From Acidimicrobiia bacterium UBA5794 (GTDB lineage: Bacteria > Actinomycetota > Acidimicrobiia > Spongiisociales > UBA5794): 60,033 nucleotides of DNA. Below, one piece after another: positions 32,687 through 41,948 of the stretch. The DNA lies in NCBI GenBank assembly GCA_002418265.1, contig DIDS01000020.1:1-60033 (forward strand), given 5' to 3'. A model generated the notes under the pieces. It was not told the DNA's origin. It did no database searches and saw only the letters and a list, made by a program, of their open reading frames with translations. The position numbers and the translations under genes were made by a program. Numbering within the stretch: position 1 is the stretch's first letter; every line of letters begins with the position of its first letter.

Positions 32687-32799
32687 ACGATCCACGGTAC
32701 CGTCGCAATTGTCGCTTACTGGCGCAACGGCCGTCGAGGGCGGTGTCACGGGGATCCGTGCCCGACACAAGAAAACGGGTCGTCGGTACCATCGTGGAT

Positions 32800-33084
32800 A
32801 TGCCCGTTGAAATCGACATTGCGAAAGTCGCGAATCTCGCCCGTATCGCCCTCACCGACAAAGAGCTCACCGAGTACGGAAGCCAACTTGAGGACATCCT
32901 GGTTCATGCTGAACGGGTCCAGGGACTTCCAACCGAGGGAGTGGATCCAACATCGCACCCCCTTCCACTCGTCAACGGCTTTCGCGCCGATGAAATCGAT
33001 GTGTGTCTCGACCGTGATTCGTTTCTCTCGCAGGCTCCAGATAGCCACGATGGACAGTTCCGGGTCCCACGGATCCTGGGATAA
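32800..33084 (+). CDS. gatC: Asp-tRNA(Asn)/Glu-tRNA(Gln) amidotransferase subunit C
   Basis: The 94-residue protein has IDIAKVANLARIALTDKELT, EYGSQLEDILVHAERVQGLP and DEIDVCLDRDSFLSQAPD, standard for GatC, which clamps GatA and GatB together. TACCAT lies 7 nt before the ATG and no Shine-Dalgarno is visible, so it probably begins a leaderless operon transcript. gatA follows after 2 nt. Confidence 0.92.
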   Translation: MPVEIDIAKVANLARIALTDKELTEYGSQLEDILVHAERVQGLPTEGVDPTSHPLPLVNGFRADEIDVCLDRDSFLSQAPDSHDGQFRVPRILG

Positions 33085-33086
33085 CC

Positions 33087-34571
33087 ATGGCCGATCTGGC
33101 AGACCTCACGATCGCTGAGGCAGGTGTAGGCCTACGACGGGGCGAGTTCTCCTCGGTCGATCTGCTCGATGCCGTGACACGACGGGCGTCGATCACCGAG
33201 GCACAGCTCCACGCCTATCTGACCCTTGATGGACAGGGTGCACGCATGGCAGCCGAATCCGCTGATGCCGCCTTCGCCGACGGCAAAGACGTCGGTCCAC
33301 TCCAGGGCATCCCGATCGCGCTCAAGGACAACATGTGCACGAAGGGTGTGACCACAACGGCATCGTCACAGATCCTCGCCGGCTGGAAACCACCCTACGA
33401 CGCGACGGTCGTACAAAGGCTCAAAGCGGCCGGAGCGGTTCTGACAGGAAAGACAAATCTCGACGAGTTCGCCATGGGCTCCTCAACCGAGAATTCGGCG
33501 TACGGCGAGACACGGAACCCGTGGAACCCGAACCATGTACCCGGCGGTTCCTCAGGTGGTTCAGCCGCAACCGTTGCCGTCGGTTCGGCGTTTGGTTCCC
33601 TCGGTTCTGATACGGGAGGATCAATCCGTCAACCGGCAGCTCTCTGTGGCGTCGTCGGAATGAAGCCAACCTATGGGCTCGTGTCGCGCTACGGATTGAT
33701 CGCTTTTGCATCATCGCTTGACCAGATCGGCCCCTTTTCCCGATCAGTTGCAGATTCCGCCGTGATCCTGGATGCAATCGCCGGTTGGGACCACTACGAC
33801 TCGACATCCATCGATGGTCCCGTCCCCAACCTTGCAGGTTCCCTCGAAACCGGTGTCAAAGGACTCAAGATCGGCATCGTCACCGAGCTCATGGGTGAGG
33901 GAATCGATCCGCAGGTCAAAGCGGCGGTATCCACAACGGCGACACAGCTCGCATCAGCGGGGGCTGAACTCATCGAGGTGTCGCTCCCGAGTTCGGAATA
34001 CGCGCTTTCGGCCTACTACTTGATTGCACCAGCAGAGTGTTCGGCAAATCTCGCCCGGTTCGACGGCGTGCGATATGGGCACCGGGCACAGGTCGAGGGA
34101 ACGGCCGAGGACATGATGGCCCATTCACGAGCGGAAGGTTTCGGACCTGAGGTCATCCGTCGAATTCTCCTTGGCACGTACGCCTTGTCGGCTGGCTACT
34201 ACGACGCCTTCTATGGTCAGGCACAGCGGGTACGGACCCTCGTGCGGAACGATTTTGCAGCGGCATACGAAAAGGTCGATGTCTTGATTTCCCCGACAAG
34301 CCCGACCACTGCATTCCGTGTGGGGGAACGGGCGGCCGACCCGATCGCAATGTACTACTCGGATGTCTGCACGATTCCATCCAACCTTTCCGGTGACCCG
34401 GCGATCTCGGTCCCGATCGGAGTCGATGATGCCGGTCTTCCGATCGGGTTCCAGATCATGGCTCCAGCCCTCGGCGAGGAGATCCTGTACCAGGTCGCGT
34501 CCGCCGTTGAATCCATGGCCGGGTTCACGCAGCGGGCCGCCCTGGCGTCTTCCGAAGTGGTCGCACCATGA
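33087..34571 (+). CDS. gatA: Asp-tRNA(Asn)/Glu-tRNA(Gln) amidotransferase subunit A
   Basis: GatA is the amidase that frees ammonia from glutamine. The 494-residue protein has the Lys-Ser-Ser triad context: GIPIALKDNMCTKGVTTTAS (Lys), HVPGGSSGGSAATVAVGSAF (first Ser) and LGSDTGGSIRQPAALCGVVG (second Ser), with KPTYGLVSRYGLIAFASSLD after it. It is coupled to gatB by an ATGA overlap. With a glutamyl-tRNA synthetase next to tRNA-Gln and no glnS in the window, the indirect route to Gln-tRNA is likely. Confidence 0.96.
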   Translation: MADLADLTIAEAGVGLRRGEFSSVDLLDAVTRRASITEAQLHAYLTLDGQGARMAAESADAAFADGKDVGPLQGIPIALKDNMCTKGVTTTASSQILAGWKPPYDATVVQRLKAAGAVLTGKTNLDEFAMGSSTENSAYGETRNPWNPNHVPGGSSGGSAATVAVGSAFGSLGSDTGGSIRQPAALCGVVGMKPTYGLVSRYGLIAFASSLDQIGPFSRSVADSAVILDAIAGWDHYDSTSIDGPVPNLAGSLETGVKGLKIGIVTELMGEGIDPQVKAAVSTTATQLASAGAELIEVSLPSSEYALSAYYLIAPAECSANLARFDGVRYGHRAQVEGTAEDMMAHSRAEGFGPEVIRRILLGTYALSAGYYDAFYGQAQRVRTLVRNDFAAAYEKVDVLISPTSPTTAFRVGERAADPIAMYYSDVCTIPSNLSGDPAISVPIGVDDAGLPIGFQIMAPALGEEILYQVASAVESMAGFTQRAALASSEVVAP

Positions 34572-36049
34572 CGAATCGACCGACGACGAAAACGTTCTCC
34601 ACATGGGAGGCGGTCATCGGCATCGAAACACATGTTGAGCTGTCGACGAAGTCAAAGATGTTCTGCGGCTGCCCTGCCAATATCCCTGATGAACCCAACA
34701 CGGCATGCTGCCCGGTGTGTCTCGCGCTCCCCGGTGCACTCCCGGTTCCCAACGAGCAGGCAATCGAGGGGATTGTGACCATCGGAACGGCCCTTGGCTG
34801 CACCATCAACGAGTCATCGCTGTTCTACCGCAAGAACTACTTCTATCCGGACCTTCCGAAGAACTATCAGATCAGCCAGTACACCTTCCCTGTGTGTGAG
34901 TTCGGGTCCCTTGATGTGGAGGTCGATGGCACGTCGACGACGATCGGGATCACCCGGGTTCACATGGAAGAAGATACCGGCAAGAGCTCCCACGTTGGAG
35001 GTGGCGACGGACGTATCCACGACGCCGACCACACGCTTCTCGACTTCAATCGAGCCGGGGTTCCCCTTGTCGAGATCGTGACCGAACCCGACATCCGATC
35101 ACCCGAGCAGGCACGGGCCTATGGAGCTGAACTGCAGCGGATCATGCTTGCCCTTGGGGTGTCTGACGCCAAGCTTGAGACTGGTTCGATGCGCTTCGAT
35201 GCAAACGTCTCCGTCCGTCGTGTTGGTACCGAAACGCTCGGGACGAGGACCGAGACCAAGAACGTGAACTCCCTTCGGTCCCTCCAGCGTGCGATCGCAT
35301 TTGAGATCGATCGTCAGGTCGATGTCCTTGAAGACGGTGGCGTGATTGTCCAGGAGACCCGACATTGGAACGAAGACACGGGTGCAACATCTTCCATGCG
35401 TACCAAGGAGGAATCGGAGGACTACCGATATTTTCAGGACCCCGATCTGCTTCCCCTTGAGGTTTCTGTGCAGTGGCGGGACAGGATCAAGGCATCGCTT
35501 CCAGAACTTCCGGCCCAGATGCGAGCACGATTCCGGGGTGCGGGGGTCGATGCCGCAACGGCCGAGATCCTCGCTGACAGTCCCGACCTCGCTGGTCTTT
35601 TTGAGACAGCCGTTGCTGGGGGAGCGCCGGGGAAGCTCATCGGGAACTGGCTGACGGGTGAGGTCATTGCATGGTCTCGGCGTGAGGAGATTGACGTCAG
35701 CGAGTCGGATCTCACCGCCGAGCATCTCATCGAGCTTGCAACGATGATGAACGATGGCAAGCTGTCATCCACGGCGGGCAAGGATGTTCTCACGGCGGTC
35801 ATGGCAGGCGAGGGCACTCCGAACGAGATCGCCGTTGCACGAGATCTCCTTCAGGTGTCAGATGAGGGAGCTATCCTTGAGGCCGTCGACACGGTCCTCG
35901 CAGACAACCCTGATGCTGTCGACAAGATCGCCGCCGGTGACAGCAAGCCGATTGGATTCCTCATGGGGCAGGTGATGCGTCACATGGGCGGCAAAGCCGA
36001 TCCGACCGTGGTGCAACAGATCCTCCGAGACCGAACCAGAGGCGAGTGA
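34568..36049 (+). CDS. gatB: Asp-tRNA(Asn)/Glu-tRNA(Gln) amidotransferase subunit B
   Basis: GatB phosphorylates the misacylated aminoacyl-tRNA and transfers ammonia. The 493-residue protein has EAVIGIETHVELSTKSKMFC, ANIPDEPNTACCPVCLALPG, KNYFYPDLPKNYQISQYTFP, ETGSMRFDANVSVRR and KEESEDYRYFQDPDLLPLEV, with the tail domain ending HMGGKADPTVVQQILRDR. The stop overlaps the serA start (TGATG). Confidence 0.96.
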   Translation: MTNRPTTKTFSTWEAVIGIETHVELSTKSKMFCGCPANIPDEPNTACCPVCLALPGALPVPNEQAIEGIVTIGTALGCTINESSLFYRKNYFYPDLPKNYQISQYTFPVCEFGSLDVEVDGTSTTIGITRVHMEEDTGKSSHVGGGDGRIHDADHTLLDFNRAGVPLVEIVTEPDIRSPEQARAYGAELQRIMLALGVSDAKLETGSMRFDANVSVRRVGTETLGTRTETKNVNSLRSLQRAIAFEIDRQVDVLEDGGVIVQETRHWNEDTGATSSMRTKEESEDYRYFQDPDLLPLEVSVQWRDRIKASLPELPAQMRARFRGAGVDAATAEILADSPDLAGLFETAVAGGAPGKLIGNWLTGEVIAWSRREEIDVSESDLTAEHLIELATMMNDGKLSSTAGKDVLTAVMAGEGTPNEIAVARDLLQVSDEGAILEAVDTVLADNPDAVDKIAAGDSKPIGFLMGQVMRHMGGKADPTVVQQILRDRTRGE

Positions 36050-37656
36050 TGGACACGTCGAACAACACACCACAGCCACGCTGCAAGGTGATCGTGGCCG
36101 AAGCGATCGCCGAAGCAGGAATCTCCACCCTCGAGGCCGAATGCGACGTGGTCGACCTTGTCGGCGCCGACCGGAGTACGGTTCTTGCTTCCCTGAAAGA
36201 TGCGGCCGCTCTCATCGTGCGTTCAGCAACGAAGGTCGATCGCGAGATGATCGAGGCCGCCCCATCCCTCCAGGTCATCGGAAGAGCAGGAATCGGGGTT
36301 GACAACATCGACCTCGACGCCGCAACCGAACACGGCGTGCTCGTGGTCAATGCACCGAATGCCAACACCATTTCTGCGGCAGAGCACACGATGGCTCTCC
36401 TTTTGGCGCAAGCGCGGTGTGTGGCTGAGGCCGACCACAGTCTGCGCGAGGGGCGATGGGATCGCAAGCGATTTCAGGGGATGGAGCTTCACGGCAAGAC
36501 CCTTGGCATCTTGGGATTGGGCAAGATCGGCACGCTGGTTGCCCAGCGCGCATCATCGTTCGGCATGTACATCATCGCCTACGACCCGTACGTCTCACCC
36601 GAGCGTGCTCGCAGGCTCGGTGTTGCGCTGTTGCCGCTCGCTGATGTGCTGGCAACCTCCGACATCCTCACCATCCACCTCCCACGGACCGCAGACACGG
36701 AGAACATCATCAATGCCGAGTCGATCGCGGCCATGAAGGACGGTGTCAGGATCATCAATGCCGCACGTGGGGGCATCGTGAACGAGACTGATCTGGCGGA
36801 GGCCTTGCACTCGGGCAAGGTTGGCGGCGCGGCCGTCGACGTCTTCGATACGGAGCCGACGACGGACAGCCCGCTGTTTGGCATACCGCAGGTGACGGTC
36901 ACCCCGCATCTCGGTGCCAGCACAAAGGAGGCCCAGGACAAGGCGGGCATCGCCGTTGCTCAGGCGGTCGCAGAGGCACTGTCGGGTCAGATTGTCCTCT
37001 CAGCGGTCAACCTCGATTTTGGACCAACCGTCTCGTCCGAGGTCAAACCGTTTCTCGCTCTGGCCGAGCAGCTCGGCAGGATCTTCGTCGTTCACGCCAA
37101 GGGTCTCCCGAGTGAATTGGTTGTCACCGCAATGGGTCATCTCGCCCACGAACCCGTAAGACCACTTGCGCTGTCGGCCCTCAAGGGGGCGCTTGCCGGG
37201 GCTGGGAACGAGGCAGTGTCGTATGTGAACGCCCCGCTGATCGCCGCGGCCAAGGGCATCACGGTTGTGGAGGAAGCCCAGCCCGATGTCGACGACTATC
37301 AGTCGATGATTCGACTCACCGGTATCGTCAATGGCCGGGAGCGAACCGTCGCCGGTACCTACATGTTGCGGAAAGGTGCCGTGTTGGTTGGCATCGATGG
37401 TTTTGCTGTCGAAGTTCCTTTGACCCATCACATGCTGCTCGTGCGAAACGACGATTCGCCAGGCTGCATCGGGAGAGTCGGAACCTACCTCGGCGAGATC
37501 GGGCACAACATTGCTGACATGGTTGTGGGTCGTGCTTCAAACGGAACCGGGGCCATGATGGGGATCGCCCTTGAAGCCGTGCTTGATGCCGAGAGTGTCG
37601 AGCGGATCAGAAACCTCGACGGTATCCAAGCCGTCCGTTACATCGACCTACCGTAG
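36049..37656 (+). CDS. serA: D-3-phosphoglycerate dehydrogenase
   Basis: SerA oxidises 3-phosphoglycerate to begin serine synthesis. The 535-residue protein is the long form: catalytic and Rossmann domains (IGRAGIGVDNIDLDAATEHG, LGILGLGKIGTLVAQRA, INAARGGIVNETDLAEALHS, TPHLGASTKEAQDKAG), an intervening allosteric domain from about residue 320, and a C-terminal ACT domain (HHMLLVRNDDSPGCIGRVGT). ACT proteins of this type are feedback-inhibited by serine. ATG 36049 overlaps the gatB stop. Confidence 0.95.
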   Translation: MDTSNNTPQPRCKVIVAEAIAEAGISTLEAECDVVDLVGADRSTVLASLKDAAALIVRSATKVDREMIEAAPSLQVIGRAGIGVDNIDLDAATEHGVLVVNAPNANTISAAEHTMALLLAQARCVAEADHSLREGRWDRKRFQGMELHGKTLGILGLGKIGTLVAQRASSFGMYIIAYDPYVSPERARRLGVALLPLADVLATSDILTIHLPRTADTENIINAESIAAMKDGVRIINAARGGIVNETDLAEALHSGKVGGAAVDVFDTEPTTDSPLFGIPQVTVTPHLGASTKEAQDKAGIAVAQAVAEALSGQIVLSAVNLDFGPTVSSEVKPFLALAEQLGRIFVVHAKGLPSELVVTAMGHLAHEPVRPLALSALKGALAGAGNEAVSYVNAPLIAAAKGITVVEEAQPDVDDYQSMIRLTGIVNGRERTVAGTYMLRKGAVLVGIDGFAVEVPLTHHMLLVRNDDSPGCIGRVGTYLGEIGHNIADMVVGRASNGTGAMMGIALEAVLDAESVERIRNLDGIQAVRYIDLP

Positions 37657-37660
37657 TTCG

Positions 37661-38119
37661 TCACTGCATCACCCACCAGGTCAGCCATCCTGCACCAAGA
37701 CCATAACACCCCGCAACCACATCATCCATGGTGATACCAAGGGCACCAGAGTGCCGTTCGGCCCTACGGACTCCTGGAAGAACCTTGAAAATGTCAGCAA
37801 GCCGTGCCACGATCACCGCCACGACCCACGGGATCCCGCTGAGGCCGATCATGGCAAGGAATGTCCCTGCCATCTCATCAATGACGATCCACCCTGGATC
37901 AGCGTGGTTGTCAGCAAACGGTGCAGCGGACCACATTGATAGGCCAAAGAACACGATGAACACGCCGAAGTGGATCCACCACGGCTGATGCCACCAGACA
38001 AGGCCAAGGGCCGCTGCGAGACCCGCACCGAACGTCCCTGCCCCACGGTCAGAACCCCAGAGCCGCGACGGAATCAACCCGATGAAGAATCCCGAGGCGA
38101 CGAAGCGGCGCATTGCCAC
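37661..38119 (-). CDS. pgpA: Phosphatidylglycerophosphatase A
   Basis: PgpA dephosphorylates phosphatidylglycerol phosphate in the membrane. The 152-residue protein has IPSRLWGSDRGAGTFGAGLA, DPGWIVIDEMAGTFLAMIGL with the acidic metal-binding pair, and RRAERHSGALGITMDDVVAG. Three to four hydrophobic segments are visible. TACCGT lies 6 nt before the ATG, suggesting a leaderless mRNA. It ends 4 nt from the serA stop, convergent with it. Confidence 0.9.
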   Translation of the reverse strand: MAMRRFVASGFFIGLIPSRLWGSDRGAGTFGAGLAAALGLVWWHQPWWIHFGVFIVFFGLSMWSAAPFADNHADPGWIVIDEMAGTFLAMIGLSGIPWVVAVIVARLADIFKVLPGVRRAERHSGALGITMDDVVAGCYGLGAGWLTWWVMQ

Positions 38120-38207
38120 ACGGTAGAAGGGTCCCCCCTCGTACCCATTCGCAATTGTTGCCGGTACCGCTATCTTGCTTGGCGGTCACCCCAGGAGGGC
38201 CAACCAC

Positions 38208-40160
38208 ATGAGACCAGATCAGTTGGGTGATTTCAGCCTTCCCTCCGACATCCAAGGTCACCCATTCCAGAACAAGGTCGTCTTTGTGGTGTCCCAGATG
38301 GATCTCGCAGCCGATCGCTACGTCAAGACCCTGTGGATGTGGAACGGCCTTGATACGTTCCCGATCAGTGACGGTCCCCGTGACACCTCACCCCGCTATT
38401 CGGTTGATGGCACCCTGGCGTATCTGCACGCGTCCGACGACGATGAACCACCACAGCTGGCATGTCGTGGATCGGATGGAAGCCCGAGGGTGCTCTCGAC
38501 CTTTGCCTGCGGTGTGACCGAGTTCGCCTGGTCGTGGGATGGGACACGTATCGCGGCGGTCGTTCCCGAATACATCGATGGGTTCGCAAACGATGAAGAG
38601 CGAATCCGTGCGCCACGAAGAATCACTGATCCGGCATTCCGCCAAGACGACAAGTCATGGACGTACAACCAGCGGTCCCACATCTGGGTGATCGACGTAG
38701 CCACGAACCAAATGAGGCAGGTGACCTCGGGTGAATGGTCCGAAACGCATCCTGCGTGGAGTCCGGACGGCAACTCGATCTCATACCTGACCTCGACGGA
38801 CCCGCGGCACTGGATCAATCCCGTCGGCCACGTCGCCACGGTGGACATCGCCACGGCAACGACAACGGAGCGAACCCCACCCGGAGCCTGGCAGTGGTGC
38901 GGGTATGCACCAGACGGATGTCTCCTTGTGGCGGGTGCTGTCGGTGATCGGATCACGCTCGATCTCGCCCAGATCAGTCGTGTCGAAATCGACGGAACAA
39001 TGACAACGCTGGCACAACTTGCGTATCACCTCGTGGAGGTCGGACAAGCTGGATCGGCGACGAGTCCACGACCCGTCAGTCGCGACCGAATCATGTGCCT
39101 TATCGAGGATCGAGGTGCCCAATCGGTGGTCGTCGTCACCGATGCTTCGGTTGAGGTGCTCGTCACCGGCAAGAGGGTCATCACGGGATTCACCCATTTG
39201 GCAGAGCTGTCTGAGATCGTGATCACGGCATCGACACCGACCGTGCCCGGAGAAGTCCACCGAATCGTGGATGGAACCGAAACCATACTCAGTGATCTCA
39301 ATGCGGACTTCACGTCCCAAACCCAGCTTGTGGAGCCGTTTGAATTCACGTTTGATTCTGATGGAGCGTTGATTCACGGGTGGGTGTACCTGCCTGAAGG
39401 TGACCAAGACGTTCCCCTCCTGTTCCACATTCACGGTGGACCGGCCTTTCAGTACACCTGGGGATTCTTCGACGAGTTCCAAGTGGCCGTCGGTGCCGGC
39501 TACGGGGTCGTCGCCATCAACCCTCGCGGCTCGTCGGGATATGGACACGACCACGTGACAGCCATCCTCGGGAGGTGGGGTGACGAGGTATCGCCGGACC
39601 ACCTCGACCTGTCACGGGCGCCGTACGAAGCAGCGAAGCAGTTTCCGCGTCTTGATCTCGAACGAATGGGCATCATGGGTGGTTCCTACGGTGGACTGGC
39701 GACAGTGATGGTCACCTCAATGGACCACAATTATCGCTCAGCAGTCGCCGAACGTGGCGTGTACAACTGGGTTTCGTTTGCGGGAACCTCCGACATCCCA
39801 TGGTTCGTCGAGATGTATCTCGGTGCTTCGATGCCCCACGGGTTTGACACACTGTGGGCTGCAAGCAGCCTGGCTCGGGCACATACGATCACGACGCCAA
39901 CATTGGTCATACATGCAGAAGACGACTTCCGCTGTCCATTCGAGCAAGGCCAGCAACTGTTCACGCTGCTGTACACAAACGGGATTGAGACCGAACTGTT
40001 GTTGTTCCCCCACGGTGAGGGCCACGAGATGTCGCGTTCGGGGAAACCGAGACACCGCGTTGAACGTTTCGAGGCCATCCTTGACTGGCATGCCAGATAC
40101 CTGAAGTCAGAAGTCAGAAGTCAGAAGTCAGGCGGCACACAGCACCGGAATCCTGAGTAA
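38208..40160 (+). CDS. S9-family (prolyl oligopeptidase-like) serine peptidase
   Basis: The 650-residue protein has an N-terminal beta-propeller of TolB/WD-type repeats (DTSPRYSVDGTLAYLHAS, THPAWSPDGNSISYLTS) and a C-terminal alpha/beta hydrolase domain with Ser in MGIMGGSYGGLATVMVTSMD, Asp in TLVIHAEDDFRCPFEQGQQL and His in LLFPHGEGHEMSRSGKPRHR. No signal peptide is seen, so it is probably cytoplasmic and acts on short peptides. AGGAGG lies before the ATG at 38208. The last 20 residues (from KSEVRSQKSGG) are encoded by a dispersed AAGTCAG repeat and look like an added tail. Confidence 0.92.
   Translation: MRPDQLGDFSLPSDIQGHPFQNKVVFVVSQMDLAADRYVKTLWMWNGLDTFPISDGPRDTSPRYSVDGTLAYLHASDDDEPPQLACRGSDGSPRVLSTFACGVTEFAWSWDGTRIAAVVPEYIDGFANDEERIRAPRRITDPAFRQDDKSWTYNQRSHIWVIDVATNQMRQVTSGEWSETHPAWSPDGNSISYLTSTDPRHWINPVGHVATVDIATATTTERTPPGAWQWCGYAPDGCLLVAGAVGDRITLDLAQISRVEIDGTMTTLAQLAYHLVEVGQAGSATSPRPVSRDRIMCLIEDRGAQSVVVVTDASVEVLVTGKRVITGFTHLAELSEIVITASTPTVPGEVHRIVDGTETILSDLNADFTSQTQLVEPFEFTFDSDGALIHGWVYLPEGDQDVPLLFHIHGGPAFQYTWGFFDEFQVAVGAGYGVVAINPRGSSGYGHDHVTAILGRWGDEVSPDHLDLSRAPYEAAKQFPRLDLERMGIMGGSYGGLATVMVTSMDHNYRSAVAERGVYNWVSFAGTSDIPWFVEMYLGASMPHGFDTLWAASSLARAHTITTPTLVIHAEDDFRCPFEQGQQLFTLLYTNGIETELLLFPHGEGHEMSRSGKPRHRVERFEAILDWHARYLKSEVRSQKSGGTQHRNPE
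40104..40131. repeat. (AAGTCAG)x4 heptamer repeat at the 3' end of the S9 peptidase gene
   Basis: Four AAGTCAG heptamers in a row belong to the AGTCAGA/TTCTGAC family found at 107, 6939, 28476 and 48555. Here they are read as codons for the C-terminal tail of the peptidase. Confidence 0.85.
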
Positions 40161-40218
40161 GCCAGCTTGCAGGATTCTGGGCTGCTGTAGAGCCGCGTTT
40201 CGTGCCAAACTGGGGTGT

Positions 40219-41133
40219 ATGGAAGCAACTGAGTACATTTGGATGGATGGCGCGCTTGTTCCCTGGAACGAGGCGCAGGTGCACGTTCTCTCACACGGGC
40301 TCCACTACGGCACCGGAGCGTTTGAAGGTATCCGTGCCTACGACGCAGTCGAGGGAACTGCCGTGTTCCGGCTCACCGACCACATGGCGCGACTGGCGCG
40401 TTCAAGCAAGGCCCTCGGTATTCCCTTTGAGTACACCGTCGATGACCTTGTCGAGGCTGCCAAGGAGCTGATGCGCGTCAACAAACTTCGCTCGGGCTAC
40501 ATCCGACCGATCACATTTTTCGGCACAGGCTCGATGGGTCTCAACCCTGCCGGTGCGAACGTCCACATGATCATCGCGGCGTGGGAATGGGGCACCTACC
40601 TTGGTGAGGACGGTGTTGCGAATGGGATACGCGTGGCCGTGTCGTCATGGCGCCGTATCGGGCACAACGCATCCATGCCGGACGCAAAGGGAACCGGTGG
40701 GTACGTCAATTCTGTCCTCGCGAAGACCGCAGCGCTCAAGGCGGGATATGACGAAGCACTGTTTCTCAATACCGACGGTCTCGTCGCTGAGGGGAGTGGA
40801 GAGAATCTCTTCATGGTTCGCAACGGGTTGGTGCACACCCCACCGGCATCGGCTGGTGTTCTCGATGGCATCACGCGCGACTCGGTGACCCGACTCCTCC
40901 AAGAGGATGGGTACACCATCAAGGAGTCTGCAATCACCAGGACCGATCTGTACTACGCCGATGAGGTCTTTCTCACCGGTACCGCTGCCGAGGTCACACC
41001 TGTTCGTGAGATCGATGATCGGCCCGTTGGCGATGGCAAGCCCGGACCGATCACCCGGCGCGCCCAAGAGCTCTTCGTAGGCGTGGTCACCGGCAAGCTC
41101 GACTTGCACCCGGAGTGGCGCGAATACATCTAG
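40219..41133 (+). CDS. ilvE: Branched-chain amino acid aminotransferase
   Basis: The 304-residue class IV aminotransferase has EYIWMDGALVPWNEAQVHVL, HGLHYGTGAFEGIRAYD, GYIRPITFFGTGSMGLNPAG, the PLP Lys in MPDAKGTGGYVNSVLAKTAA, and LVAEGSGENLFMVRNG. It completes valine, leucine and isoleucine synthesis with glutamate as donor. It stands alone between the S9 peptidase and the FAH-family gene; no clear ribosome-binding site precedes the ATG. Confidence 0.95.
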   Translation: MEATEYIWMDGALVPWNEAQVHVLSHGLHYGTGAFEGIRAYDAVEGTAVFRLTDHMARLARSSKALGIPFEYTVDDLVEAAKELMRVNKLRSGYIRPITFFGTGSMGLNPAGANVHMIIAAWEWGTYLGEDGVANGIRVAVSSWRRIGHNASMPDAKGTGGYVNSVLAKTAALKAGYDEALFLNTDGLVAEGSGENLFMVRNGLVHTPPASAGVLDGITRDSVTRLLQEDGYTIKESAITRTDLYYADEVFLTGTAAEVTPVREIDDRPVGDGKPGPITRRAQELFVGVVTGKLDLHPEWREYI

Positions 41134-41183
41134 ACCATTCCACACATGCCACCGGTTGATCGAGTGGCCAACCGGAGGAAACC

Positions 41184-41948
41184 GTGAAGATCGTCCGCAT
41201 CGACACCGACGCCGAGGACATCACCTATGGCACGGTGGAACCGGACGGAATCCGCCTCTATCACGGCTCGCCGTTCTTTCAGTGGGAGCGATCAGAGACC
41301 GTTCTTCCGATCACCCAGACAAAGTTGCTCGCACCGGTCATCCCCACCAAGGTGATTGCCGTTGGGAAGAACTACGTCGACCATGCCGCCGAAATGGACT
41401 CCGACGTCCCGGACCGACCCGTCATCTTTCTGAAACCGCCAACATCGGTGATCGGCCCGATGTCTCCGATCAAGATTCCACCCCAATCTGGTGAGGTGCA
41501 TCACGAGGGTGAACTTGCGATCGTGATGGGTCGTGTCGCTCGCAACGTCGCAGCCGATGACGCGAGCTCCTCGATCCTTGGGTATACGGCGGCGAACGAC
41601 GTGACCGCACGTGATCTGCAACGTCTGGATGGCCAATGGACGCGAGCGAAGGGTTTTGATACCTTCTGCCCTCTCGGACCAGCCATCGACACGGAATTCG
41701 ACCCCGCCGAGCCACATCGGATTGCCTGTTCTGTCAACGATGAACTACGCCAGGAAGGGCTGACGAGCGACCTTGTGTTTGGCGTTGGTGAGATCATCGA
41801 GTTCGTGACATCGGTCATGACCCTGCTTCCTGGCGATGTGATCCTCACGGGTACACCTGCTGGGGTCGGACCCATCGTTGCCGGTGATCGGGTCGAGGTT
41901 GACATCGAGGGGATTGGGACGTTGATGAATCCGGTTCGGCAAGCATGA
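41184..41948 (+). CDS. Fumarylacetoacetate hydrolase-family protein
   Basis: The 254-residue protein has VIAVGKNYVDHAAEMDSDVP, PVIFLKPPTSVIGPMSPI, the metal site EVHHEGELAIVMG, GYTAANDVTARDLQRLDGQW, KGFDTFCPLGP and LTGTPAGVGPI. FAH-family members act as hydratases, decarboxylases or hydrolases on 2-oxo-acids; the substrate cannot be fixed. GGAGGAAACC precedes the ATG. Its stop overlaps the gltX start by ATGA. Confidence 0.9.
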   Translation: MKIVRIDTDAEDITYGTVEPDGIRLYHGSPFFQWERSETVLPITQTKLLAPVIPTKVIAVGKNYVDHAAEMDSDVPDRPVIFLKPPTSVIGPMSPIKIPPQSGEVHHEGELAIVMGRVARNVAADDASSSILGYTAANDVTARDLQRLDGQWTRAKGFDTFCPLGPAIDTEFDPAEPHRIACSVNDELRQEGLTSDLVFGVGEIIEFVTSVMTLLPGDVILTGTPAGVGPIVAGDRVEVDIEGIGTLMNPVRQA

